Assembly (NCBI GenBank): GCA_900770145.1
Contig: CAAGJL010000231.1
Coordinates: 1-9,488 of the forward strand
Reading direction: 5' to 3'
Origin: Clostridia bacterium
Lineage (GTDB): Bacteria > Bacillota > Clostridia > Oscillospirales > CAG-272
DNA: 9,488 bases
Part shown: positions 1-6,995 of the stretch, one piece after another
How positions within the stretch are numbered: position 1 is the first letter of the stretch
How the letters are laid out: every line of letters begins with the position of its first letter
The notes under the pieces: model-generated
Database searches by the model: none
Seen by the model: the letters and a program-made list of their open reading frames with translations, nothing else
Told to the model about the DNA's origin: nothing
Made by a program: the position numbers and the translations under genes

Positions 1-1550
1 ATAAACTCGTCCCACTTTTCGGGCGGAATGTTCACCAAGGCACGGCGCATCTCCCGCTCCAAGGCGGTGCGGCCCTCCTGAATGTTCTCCTCCCGCCGCT
101 CCTTCTTGAACCAGTTGCGGATCTTGTTCTTGGCCTCACTGGTTGCCACGATCTTCAGCCAGTCGCGGCTGGGGCCCTTGTCCGCCGGGCCGGTGACGAT
201 CTCGATGATCTCGCCGGTGGCCACCTTGTGGTCAATGGGAACCATCTTGCTGTTTACTTTGGCGCCGATCATCCGGTTGCCCACCGCCGAGTGAATGGCG
301 TAGGCAAAGTCGATGACCGTGGCGCCGGTGGGCAGGGCGATCACATCGCCCCGGGGCGTAAAGGCAAACACCTCTTCGGGCAGCAGGTCGCCCTTCAAGT
401 CGCGCAGGATGTCGCCCACGTCGTTGGAATCCCGCTGGCTTTCCAGCAGCTGGCGCACCCAGGCCAGGCGGTCGTCCAGCTTGTCCTTGCCCTGCACACC
501 CGCCTTGTACTTCCAGTGGGCGGCCACGCCGTATTCCGCCACCTGATCCATCTCCCAGGTACGGATCTGCACTTCAAAGGGCAGTCCCTCGTGGCCGATG
601 ACCGTGGTGTGCAGCGATTGATACATATTGGGCTTCGGGGTGGAAATATAGTCCTTGAAGCGACCGGGGATGGATTTATACATTTCGTGGATGATGCCGA
701 GCGCGGTATAGCATTCCAATTCCGTTTCCACGATGATGCGCAGGGCGTAGAAGTCATAAATCTCGTCAAAACTCTTGTTTTGGGTATACATTTTGCGGTA
801 AATGCTGTATACCGATTTGATGCGCCCTTCCAGCGTGAAATGAATCTTGTTTTCGCGCATTTTCTGATCCACTTCGGTGCGGATCTGCTCCACAAAATCC
901 ATGTGTTCCCCATACCGCCTCTCCACGTCCGCTTTGACCTCGGCATAGCCGTAAGGGTCAAGGTATTTGAGGCTGAGGTTTTCCAGCTCCTGCTTGATAC
1001 GCTGCATACCGAGCCGGTGGGCAAGCGGGGCGTAGACGTGCATGGTTTCCAGTGCGGTAATCCGCTGTTTTTCGGGCGGTTTTGCGTCCAGCGTGCGCAT
1101 ATTGTGCAGTCGGTCGCAGAGCTTGATAAAAATGACCCGGATGTCCTTGGACATGGCAAGCAACATCTTGCGCAGGGTCTCGATATGCGCTTCTTCTTTA
1201 TTTTCGGTCTGAAGCGTCACGATTTTGGTCAGCCCGTCCACCAACAGCGCCACGTCAACGCCGAAACGCTTTTGCAGTTCTTTCAGGCTGGTTTTGTCGG
1301 CGCAGTCCTCCACCGTGTCGTGCAGGAGCGCCGCGCAGATCGAGTCCGAATCCAGCCCCAGCGTGGCAACGATTTTTGCCACGGCAAGCGGATGGGTGAT
1401 ATACGGCTCCCCGCTCTGACGAAACTGCCCGTCGTGCATCTGGCAGGCGTACTCGTATGCCTTGGTAATTTTTTCGATATTATAGTGACTGCCGGATGAC
1501 TCCAGAATATTCAGCAGTTGCTTAAAGTCGTTATTGATTTCCTCTGGCAT
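1..1550 (-). CDS. relA: Bifunctional (p)ppGpp synthetase/hydrolase Rel (RelA/SpoT), C-terminus cut by window edge
   Basis: This cytosolic stringent-response enzyme makes (p)ppGpp from ATP plus GDP/GTP and also hydrolyses it. The frame stays open from the ATG at 1550 to base 1, giving 516 codons of a family usually a little over 700 residues long. The N-terminal HD hydrolase domain shows ITHPLAVAK (about 51-59), the HD pair in ALLHDTVED (H77, D78) and KLCDRLHNMRTL (about 143-154). The synthetase domain (about 215-345) shows GRIKSVYSIYRKM, RFKDYISTPKPNMYQSLHT (296-314) and FEVQIRT. The RFKD motif (297-300) is the type found in bifunctional Rel enzymes, unlike the EFDD of E. coli RelA, and the HD residues are intact, so both activities are expected. 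A TGS domain follows (about 392-452). The helical, zinc-finger and ACT parts lie outside the window. The gene follows recJ by 15 nt. Codon usage changes sharply near base 665 (see findings). Confidence 0.97.
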   Translation of the reverse strand, partial: MPEEINNDFKQLLNILESSGSHYNIEKITKAYEYACQMHDGQFRQSGEPYITHPLAVAKIVATLGLDSDSICAALLHDTVEDCADKTSLKELQKRFGVDVALLVDGLTKIVTLQTENKEEAHIETLRKMLLAMSKDIRVIFIKLCDRLHNMRTLDAKPPEKQRITALETMHVYAPLAHRLGMQRIKQELENLSLKYLDPYGYAEVKADVERRYGEHMDFVEQIRTEVDQKMRENKIHFTLEGRIKSVYSIYRKMYTQNKSFDEIYDFYALRIIVETELECYTALGIIHEMYKSIPGRFKDYISTPKPNMYQSLHTTVIGHEGLPFEVQIRTWEMDQVAEYGVAAHWKYKAGVQGKDKLDDRLAWVRQLLESQRDSNDVGDILRDLKGDLLPEEVFAFTPRGDVIALPTGATVIDFAYAIHSAVGNRMIGAKVNSKMVPIDHKVATGEIIEIVTGPADKGPSRDWLKIVATSEAKNKIRNWFKKERREENIQEGRTALEREMRRALVNIPPEKWDEF

Positions 1551-1558
1551 GGAACCAT

Positions 1559-1566
1559 CCTCCTTT
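1559..1566 (-). promoter_or_regulatory. Ribosome binding site of rel, overlapping the recJ stop
   Basis: On the minus strand AAAGGAGG lies 8 nt before the rel ATG at 1550. Its first base is also the last base of the recJ TGA codon (1566-1568). The arrangement fixes the rel start and suggests that recJ and rel are read from one transcript with coupled translation. Confidence 0.85.
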
Positions 1567-3746
1567 CACTTTGCCGCACGGTACTGGCTTTTGAATTTTT
1601 TCAGAATCAGGGATTTGTCAATGCTGGTTTTGGAAGGATTGAAGTAAATATCGAAACGGAACAACCGCCCCGGAAACTCCTCCACGCCGCAGAGTTGCAG
1701 TTCGTGAAAGATCTCTAAGATGTAGCAGAGCGTGACATACGGAATCCGCCGCTCGCCGTCCGCATTCACCAGCGTGAGCAGAGAGGAAAGCGGAAACGTG
1801 TCATGCCCGATCCGGAACTCGCGGCGAAGCACGGTATAGACCTTTGCAAAGTCCTCGCGCTCCGGGATCAGAGTGGGGTCGGTAAAGGTTTCCCCCGCGC
1901 GGATGGCGCGGTATTGCTCCTCCCATGCGGCGCATTTGGCGGCATAGGCGGCACTGGGTTTGCTGTCCTGCACGTACAGTTGCACCGAGCGGTTGTTCTG
2001 ATACTCGTTGATTTCTATCATACACAGGAGATCCACCAGATCCCCCTCCCGCATTCCGAAACGGGAAAGCGGAGTGGAAAACAGCATGGCAGAGACCGTG
2101 ACGATCCCGTCACTGACCAGCAGTTTCAGGTGTTTGCCGCCGCTGAGTTCCGTAATGTGCACCACCGAAAGGTCGCGCAGGATAAACTGCGGTACGGGGT
2201 TGCCGGTGCCGTAAGGCTCCAGCGCGGAGAGTTCGGTCGCCAGTTCCATCGTCACGTCGGAAAGGCGCAGTTCCATGTCCGCGTCAAGCCTTGCCTGCAC
2301 GCCGCCCTCCGGCAGGCGCTTTGCGGCATAGGCGTTGATTCTTTCCCGGAATTTGTCCAGATTGCCGCGGGTCACGGTCAGCCCCGCCGCCAACTCGTGC
2401 CCGCCGAATTTGACCAACAAATCCTCGCTGTCGGTCAGCGCTTCCACAAGGTTCAGCCCCTTGACGCTGCGCCCGGAACCCTTGCCCTGATCGTCCGGGC
2501 TGTCAAACCCGCGGGTTGCCCCGTCAAAAGAGATCAGGATGGAGGGCAGCCCATAGCGCTCCGTCACGCGGGAAGCCACGATCCCGATAATGCCCTGCCG
2601 CCATTCGTCGTCCTCCAGCACCAGCACGCGGGTGGTTTCGGGGTCGAAATCCCGGTCGATCCGACGGTAGACTTCCTCGGCGATGTCGTTTTCTTCGGCC
2701 TGCCGGCGGCGGTTGATCTCGCAGAGTTCCGCGGCAAGCACGGCGGCGCTTTCCCGATCGTCGGAAAGAAGCAGTTCCACCGCGCGGGTCGCGTCGCTCA
2801 TTCTTCCGGCGGCGTTCAGGCGCGGCGCAATGTTGAAACCGATAAAGGAAGAGGTGATCTTGCGTTTTTTGGCGACCTGACCGCTCCCCGTCGGGCGGGA
2901 TCCCTCCTCAATCAGCGCCGCAAGCCCGGGGCGGCAATTCCCCCGGATGAGGGAAAGCCCCAGTTTGACAATCAGGCGGTTTTCGTCTGTAATCGGCATC
3001 ACGTCCGCAATGGTGCCGATTGCCACAAGGTCGGCAAAGCGGGCGCTGACGCGGCGGACGGCGTCCATTTCGCTCTCCCCCTGTTCGGCGCCGCGGCTTG
3101 CCTCCATTGCGCAGACCAATTTGAACGCAACGCCGACGCCTGCCAACTCCTTGAAAGGATATTCGCAGTCCGGGCGGTGAGGGTTGACAACCGCCGCCGC
3201 TTCCGGCAGGGGCAGCCGGCATTCATGGTGGTCGGTAATCACCATATCCATCCCAAGGCTTTTCGCGTACTCCGCCTCGCGATTGGCGGTAATGCCGGTA
3301 TCCACCGTCACGATACACCGTGCGCCCGCCTCGTGCAGTTTATCCATGGCGGCAAGGGAGAGACCGTACCCCTCCCCGCTGCGGCTGGGGATATAGTAGA
3401 CCACCTCGGCGCCAAGCCCGGTGAGGTAAAGATACAACAGGCTGACCGAGGTCACGCCGTCCACGTCGTAATCCCCGTAAACGGCAATCTTCTCCCCGTT
3501 TTCCACGGCGGCGCGCAACCGCGCAACCGCTTTTTCCATATCCCGAAGCAGAAAAGGGCTGTGAAACGAAGTGTCCTCCAGATGAAGAAACCGTTGGATT
3601 GCCGCCGCGTCGGAAAGCCCGCGGCAGACCAAGAGGCGCACCACGATGGGCGAGAGCCCCGTCTCCTTTGCCAGCGCCGCAATCGCGGCGCCGGCCGGCG
3701 CGGTCTCTTCCCGAAGGCACCAGAGTTTTTCCTTTCTTTCCTGCAT
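1566..3746 (-). CDS. recJ: Single-stranded-DNA-specific exonuclease RecJ
   Basis: RecJ is a DHH-family 5'-3' exonuclease on single-stranded DNA that acts in recombinational and mismatch repair. The product is 726 residues. The catalytic motifs are present in order: GDYDVDG (91-97), VTVDTG (147-151 region, D149), TDHHE (171-175), NPHRPDCEYPFKELAG (about 188-203) and IGTIADVMP (243-251, D248). IAPRLNAAGRM (306-316) follows. The DHHA1 domain has QGIIGIVASR, GSGRS and the signature GGHELAAG (448-455). An OB-fold-like segment with LEPYGTGNP comes next. The last roughly 130 residues, ending in KKFKSQYRAAK, match the extra C-terminal part seen in Bacillota RecJ. I chose the ATG at 3746 because it has GGAAAGGA 6 nt upstream and begins in the family style (MQERKEKLWCLRE). 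The frame is open back to 3905, but that stretch looks like intergenic DNA. All metal-binding motifs look intact. Confidence 0.96.
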   Translation of the reverse strand: MQERKEKLWCLREETAPAGAAIAALAKETGLSPIVVRLLVCRGLSDAAAIQRFLHLEDTSFHSPFLLRDMEKAVARLRAAVENGEKIAVYGDYDVDGVTSVSLLYLYLTGLGAEVVYYIPSRSGEGYGLSLAAMDKLHEAGARCIVTVDTGITANREAEYAKSLGMDMVITDHHECRLPLPEAAAVVNPHRPDCEYPFKELAGVGVAFKLVCAMEASRGAEQGESEMDAVRRVSARFADLVAIGTIADVMPITDENRLIVKLGLSLIRGNCRPGLAALIEEGSRPTGSGQVAKKRKITSSFIGFNIAPRLNAAGRMSDATRAVELLLSDDRESAAVLAAELCEINRRRQAEENDIAEEVYRRIDRDFDPETTRVLVLEDDEWRQGIIGIVASRVTERYGLPSILISFDGATRGFDSPDDQGKGSGRSVKGLNLVEALTDSEDLLVKFGGHELAAGLTVTRGNLDKFRERINAYAAKRLPEGGVQARLDADMELRLSDVTMELATELSALEPYGTGNPVPQFILRDLSVVHITELSGGKHLKLLVSDGIVTVSAMLFSTPLSRFGMREGDLVDLLCMIEINEYQNNRSVQLYVQDSKPSAAYAAKCAAWEEQYRAIRAGETFTDPTLIPEREDFAKVYTVLRREFRIGHDTFPLSSLLTLVNADGERRIPYVTLCYILEIFHELQLCGVEEFPGRLFRFDIYFNPSKTSIDKSLILKKFKSQYRAAK

Positions 3747-3752
3747 GATTGA

Positions 3753-3760
3753 TCCTTTCC
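3753..3760 (-). promoter_or_regulatory. Ribosome binding site that decides the recJ start
   Basis: GGAAAGGA on the minus strand sits 6 nt before the ATG at 3746. The in-frame ATG at 3905 has no comparable site and would add 53 residues unlike RecJ proteins. Confidence 0.75.
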
Positions 3761-3860
3761 CGCATTCTGCGCGGTCATCCTCAGTCTGACAGGAGAACGC
3801 CTCACCCGGTTTGCACGGGGCAGATTCTCCGTTGAGCTGTGTTAAAATACCCGAAAATTT

Positions 3861-3879
3861 TTGCGGCGTTGCGCCGCAA
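3861..3879 (-). terminator. GC-rich hairpin between the flavoprotein gene and recJ, possible weak terminator or attenuator
   Basis: This is a perfect 8-bp stem (TTGCGGCG / CGCCGCAA) with a 3-nt loop, 43 nt past the stop codon of the FAD-protein gene. The minus-strand tail reads AAATTTTCGGG, so the U-run is short and delayed. I expect partial termination or an mRNA-processing structure rather than a full stop. I see no convincing promoter for recJ in the rest of the 176-nt gap, so recJ may depend on read-through. Confidence 0.4.
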
Positions 3880-3922
3880 TGGGCAGGTTTCGGCATTCCC
3901 GCCAAAGACCCCCGATTTTCTC

Positions 3923-5542
3923 TTATTTTCCGCGCATGACAGGCGCAAAGCGCGCCATGATTGCCAGCGCCGTATGAAGCCCGTCCAGCGCCGCGCTGGT
4001 AATCCCGCCGGCATAGCCGGCGCCCTCGCCCGCCGGGTAAACCCGGTCAAAGCCCACTGCCACGCGATTCTCGCCCCGTTGCATCCGCAGGGGGGAGGAA
4101 GTGCGCGTTTCCACCCCGGTCAGCACCGCGTCCGGCACGGCAAAACCGTGCAGTTTGCGGTCAAAAGAGCGAAGCCCCGCTTCCAGCGCCCCGGTCACAA
4201 ACGGGGGCAGCACCAGGTGAAGGTCGCTCACCCGCACGCGCCCGGCGCCGTAGGTCGGCAAAATTCTGGTCGGCTCCCCTCCCGCAGTGCCGGCAAGAAA
4301 ATCCCCTACCGTTTGCACCGGGGCAAAATAATCGCCGCCGCCCGCAAGATACGCACCCTGTTCCAGGGAGCGCAGAAACGCGACGGAATCCTCCACCCGC
4401 CCGCCGACGTCGGCAGGCGTGACCGACACCGCAACCGCGGCGTTGGAGTTCCGTCCGTCGCGCGCGTGGCGGCTCATCCCGTTGACGACCACGCCGCCCG
4501 CCTCGCTTGCCGCCGTCACGACCTCACCGCCCGGGCACATACAAAACGTATAGACCCCGCGCTCACCCGTGGTATCGGAAAGGGCGTATTCCGCGGCGCC
4601 GAGCGCCGGATGCCCTGCCGCCGCGCCGTAAAGGGCACGGTCAATATCCTCCCGCAGATGTTCAATCCGCACGCCCACGGAAAAGGGCTTGGAAATCAGC
4701 GTCATATTGCGGTTCATCAGCACGGAAAACGTATCCCGCGCGCTGTGACCGACGGCAAGCACCAGCGCGCCTGCCGGTTCTTCCCCGGTGGAAAGCGTGA
4801 CGCGCACGCCGTTTGCCGTTTCGGCAAAGTCGGTCATTCTGGTACGGTAGCGCACCGCGCCGCCTAGCGCCTCAATGCGGGCAAGCATTGCCGCAATCAC
4901 GCCGGAAAGGATGTCGGTGCCGACATGCGGTTTGGCTTTCACCAGAATTTCCTCCGGCGCGCCGAATTCCCGAAAACGGGAAAGCACATAGTTGCACAGC
5001 GGATCCCCCACGCGGGTGACCAGTTTCCCATCCGAAAAGGTGCCGGCGCCCCCGGCGCCGAACTGAATATTGGACTCCGTGTCCAGAACCCCGTGCAGAC
5101 GAAACCGCTCGGTGGCGGCGCTTCTTGTCGCCACGTCGTCACCCCTGTCCACGATTACGGGGCAATACCCGTGTTCCGCCAACATCAGCGCGGCAAAAAG
5201 CCCCGCGGGACCCATCCCTACAATCAGCGGGCGCGCCGCAAGCGGCTCGGTGCCGTACACAATCTCCGGCGTCTCCTCCGAAAAAATGCGGACGCCGGAG
5301 CGCGCAAGGCGTGCGGGGTCAACCGGAATCGGTTCCTCCCCCGTTGCCAGCACGGAGCAGATCTGCCGGATGTCAGGCTTTCGCCGTGCGTCAAAAGACT
5401 TTTTATAAAGGCGAAAATGAAGCCTCGCGGCTCCGTCGCACGCGTGCTTCATTTTCTCTCTTGCTATTCTGACTACCTCTCCGTCGGGTGCGTCAAAAGG
5501 GGCGCTGATCCCCGTCAGGAGAAAAGAGGACGCACGGCTCAT
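3923..5542 (-). CDS. FAD-dependent dehydrogenase-like protein (COG2509 type)
   Basis: This is a flavoprotein of 539 residues whose substrate is unknown in this family. An N-terminal region of about 100 residues contains KKSFDARRKPDI (47-58), a hallmark of this family. It is followed by the dinucleotide-binding loop VGMGPAGLFAALMLAE (108-123), with the acidic strand end VIVDRG (129-134) that should bind the FAD ribose. GAGGAGTFSDGKLVTR (162-177) and VLAVGHSARD (261-270) are also typical. The C-terminal YPAGEGAGYAGGITSAALDG closes the FAD site. No signal peptide or membrane helix is visible, so it should be cytosolic. The start ATG (5542-5540) overlaps the TGA of the upstream YbbR gene as ATGA, which predicts translational coupling. 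From memory, such proteins recur beside ybbR genes in Clostridia, which suggests a link to the c-di-AMP/envelope operon. That link is inference, and the specific reaction cannot be assigned. Confidence 0.85.
   Translation of the reverse strand: MSRASSFLLTGISAPFDAPDGEVVRIAREKMKHACDGAARLHFRLYKKSFDARRKPDIRQICSVLATGEEPIPVDPARLARSGVRIFSEETPEIVYGTEPLAARPLIVGMGPAGLFAALMLAEHGYCPVIVDRGDDVATRSAATERFRLHGVLDTESNIQFGAGGAGTFSDGKLVTRVGDPLCNYVLSRFREFGAPEEILVKAKPHVGTDILSGVIAAMLARIEALGGAVRYRTRMTDFAETANGVRVTLSTGEEPAGALVLAVGHSARDTFSVLMNRNMTLISKPFSVGVRIEHLREDIDRALYGAAAGHPALGAAEYALSDTTGERGVYTFCMCPGGEVVTAASEAGGVVVNGMSRHARDGRNSNAAVAVSVTPADVGGRVEDSVAFLRSLEQGAYLAGGGDYFAPVQTVGDFLAGTAGGEPTRILPTYGAGRVRVSDLHLVLPPFVTGALEAGLRSFDRKLHGFAVPDAVLTGVETRTSSPLRMQRGENRVAVGFDRVYPAGEGAGYAGGITSAALDGLHTALAIMARFAPVMRGK
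5413..5456. repeat. 11-bp inverted repeat inside the FAD-protein gene
   Basis: GAAAATGAAGC (5413-5423) and its exact complement GCTTCATTTTC (5446-5456) are separated by 22 GC-rich nt. They lie about 85-130 nt into the coding region. In mRNA they could form a stable stem-loop. Both arms encode ordinary family-like residues, so chance is possible. Confidence 0.6.
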
Positions 5543-5928
5543 TCCGCCACCGTCAGAATAATCTCCGGCGTGCCGACCAACGTCAGCCCCTCCGGCAGAA
5601 TCAATCCGTCCTGACGCAGGGTATAGGTGCCCGGCGTCATATTGGCAGGCAGATTCGGCAATGTAATCTTACCGGCGCGCCGAAGATCGGTCACTTTGCC
5701 CGTGACCTCCAGTTCGGTCACGGAAATGCTGTATCCCGCGGGAAGATTGCCGGTGTCAACGGCAAGATAGTCCGTATCCGTATGATTCATAATCACGACC
5801 CAGGTGACCACGGCAAGCAACAGGCATACGATTACCGCCACCACGTCCGCACGGACGTTCCGGCGTACGGCATACTCGCCGCTGTCCTGCATCTCGTCAT
5901 TTTCGGGAATGACTTTATTCTGGTCCAT
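5539..5928 (-). CDS. Short YbbR-domain membrane protein (CdaR-like regulator of CdaA)
   Basis: This is a protein of 129 residues. A polar N-terminus (1-26) is followed by one hydrophobic segment (about 28-47, AVIVCLLLAVVTWVVIM). An extracytoplasmic part of about 80 residues carries one YbbR-like repeat (about 68-127) ending LPEGLTLVGTPEIILTV. CdaR proteins normally bind CdaA in the membrane and tune c-di-AMP synthesis, and usually carry several YbbR repeats on one anchor, so this is a minimal version. The assignment rests on the repeat's shape, the single anchor and its place 1 nt after cdaA. It has a good ribosome site (GGAGG inside the end of cdaA), and its stop overlaps the next start as ATGA. 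I see no frameshift: the gene ends cleanly into the next start. It could instead be a different small anchored protein, but the YbbR call is the better fit. Confidence 0.78.
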   Translation of the reverse strand: MDQNKVIPENDEMQDSGEYAVRRNVRADVVAVIVCLLLAVVTWVVIMNHTDTDYLAVDTGNLPAGYSISVTELEVTGKVTDLRRAGKITLPNLPANMTPGTYTLRQDGLILPEGLTLVGTPEIILTVAE

Positions 5929-5929
5929 T

Positions 5930-6790
5930 TCAGTTTCCCTCCCCTTTTACGGCGTTCTCCGGCTCGTGCTTTGCCAGCAGTTCCAACAGTTCGCGCCTCA
6001 GCGAAACCGACGTAAATTCGCGGAACAGTTCACCGCGATAGGCAATGGAGATGGTGCCCGTTTCCTCCGAGACCACCACGATTACCGCGTCGCTCTGTTC
6101 CGAGAGCCCGATGGCGGCGCGGTGCCGCGTACCAAGCCCTTTGGAAATGTCTTCTTTGTCCGACAGCGGCAGGTAGCATCCGGCGGCGAAAATGCGCCCC
6201 CCGCGGATAATCACCGCCCCGTCATGCAGCGGCGCCTTGTCATAAAAGATCGCCCGCAGCAGCTCCGGCGTGAGATCCGCGTTCAATTGGGTGCCGGTGC
6301 GGATATACTCGCCGATTTTGGTGGAGCGTTCAATCACAATCAGCGCCCCGGTCTTGGTAAAGGACATATCCTTTGCCGCCTCTACGATCGCATTGATGGT
6401 GGCGGGGGCAACCGTCAGGTCTTTCGATTCCACACCGATGGTCTTCAGCCCGCGGAAAGAAATCGACCCCATACGTTCCATCGCGGCGCGGATTTCGGGC
6501 TGAAAGACGATGAGAATCATCATAACCCCGTAACCGAGGAAGTTGCCGAAGAGATACCGCACGGCGGAAATATGCAGAGCACTGCTGACAAAGTAGATGG
6601 CGAGAATCATCACTACGCCGGCAACCAGTTTCCCGGCGCGCCGGTCTCTCATAAAGAGATACAACAGGAAAAAGAGCAGTGCGATACAGAAGATATCCAG
6701 CGCCTCGCGCCAGCCGAAACCGGAAAACGGCGCGGTGAAATATGTGCTGTCCAGATTGCCGGAAAGCATTTTACATATAAATTCTTTCAT
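5930..6790 (-). CDS. cdaA: Membrane diadenylate cyclase CdaA (DacA)
   Basis: CdaA condenses two ATP into cyclic di-AMP, which controls potassium and osmolyte transport and envelope homeostasis in Bacillota. The product is 286 residues, in the usual size range. Three hydrophobic N-terminal segments are visible (about 30-48, 55-72 and 81-97), followed by a cytosolic DAC domain. The domain shows TGALIVIER (147-155), LLRAIFYDKAPLHDGAVII with the DGA motif (190-192), and GLGTRHRAAIGLSE with RHR (222-224). Both catalytic motifs are intact. I chose the ATG at 6790 because it has AGGGG 5 nt upstream and places the first membrane helix as in known CdaA proteins. In-frame ATGs at 6898 and 6859 would add arginine-rich residues encoded by the structured leader. 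It is the first gene of a tight set with the YbbR and FAD-protein genes. The usual downstream partner glmM is not in this window. Confidence 0.96.
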   Translation of the reverse strand: MKEFICKMLSGNLDSTYFTAPFSGFGWREALDIFCIALLFFLLYLFMRDRRAGKLVAGVVMILAIYFVSSALHISAVRYLFGNFLGYGVMMILIVFQPEIRAAMERMGSISFRGLKTIGVESKDLTVAPATINAIVEAAKDMSFTKTGALIVIERSTKIGEYIRTGTQLNADLTPELLRAIFYDKAPLHDGAVIIRGGRIFAAGCYLPLSDKEDISKGLGTRHRAAIGLSEQSDAVIVVVSEETGTISIAYRGELFREFTSVSLRRELLELLAKHEPENAVKGEGN

Positions 6791-6803
6791 TTGTTCCCCT
6801 ACG

Positions 6804-6896
6804 CTCCGGCAATGCCGGAGACACTCTATGTTCGATCGCCCGAAAAAGGGGCGTTTCATCCCGAAAATGCGCCGTGCCCTGCCGGAATTGCGGCAC
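6804..6896 (-). promoter_or_regulatory. Structured 5' leader of cdaA with three potential hairpins
   Basis: About 120 nt separate the expected transcript start from the cdaA ATG. Three stems can be drawn. CTCCGGC/GCCGGAG at 6804-6820 (7 bp, 3-nt loop) lies 3 nt before the ribosome site. CGCCC/GGGCG is at 6837-6853. GTGCC/GGCAC is at 6874-6896. I do not recognise a known riboswitch, including the ydaO c-di-AMP type. The first hairpin could limit ribosome access. The function is inferred. Confidence 0.4.
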
Positions 6897-6901
6897 ATAA
6901 A

Positions 6902-6918
6902 AATACTTATTAAGTATT
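6902..6918. promoter_or_regulatory. Inverted repeat over the cdaA -10 and transcript start, possible operator
   Basis: AATACTT and AAGTATT form a 7-bp inverted repeat with a 3-nt centre. It overlaps three bases of the -10 box (6916-6921) and covers the expected start of transcription. The position suits a repressor site. The regulator is not identifiable, and AT-rich promoter DNA can produce such repeats by chance. Confidence 0.4.
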
Positions 6919-6944
6919 ATATCACACCTTTCCCGGAAAATCAA
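6916..6944 (-). promoter_or_regulatory. Sigma-A promoter of the cdaA operon
   Basis: On the minus strand there is TTGATT (6939-6944), a 17-nt spacer, then TATAAT (6916-6921). A TG one base before the -10 box gives an extended -10. Upstream DNA is rich in A and T runs, like an UP element. Transcription should start near 6909. Confidence 0.85.
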
Positions 6945-6995
6945 ATATTTTTTGAATTTTTCTTCCTTTTTTTTGGAATATTCTTATTTTTGCCG

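Noticed and set aside
228..1499. Long plus-strand open frame of 423 codons opposite rel
   Set aside because: It is histidine- and valine-rich, has no recognisable domain, and lies wholly opposite the conserved Rel frame. It is a product of GC-rich codon bias on the other strand.
3688..3701. Perfect 14-bp GC palindrome GCGCCGGCCGGCGC inside recJ, and similar GGCGCGCC/GCCGGC palindromes in other genes
   Set aside because: These are explained by runs of alanine, glycine and proline codons in GC-rich coding DNA. There is no consistent spacing or position.
1803..3752. Plus-strand open frame of 649 codons opposite recJ
   Set aside because: It mirrors the RecJ coding strand, shows no domain or motif, and has no promoter or ribosome site.
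3747..3905. 53-codon N-terminal extension of recJ
   Set aside because: It contains the hairpin at 3861-3879 and cysteine- and proline-rich sequence unlike RecJ. The ATG at 3746 has a proper ribosome site and matches the family start.
3839..4867. Plus-strand open frame of 342 codons opposite the flavoprotein gene
   Set aside because: It is arginine- and histidine-rich without family features, while the opposite strand carries a complete FAD protein.
6791..6898. 36-codon N-terminal extension of cdaA
   Set aside because: It encodes arginine- and cysteine-rich residues before the first membrane segment and is made of leader hairpins. CdaA proteins start close to the ATG at 6790.
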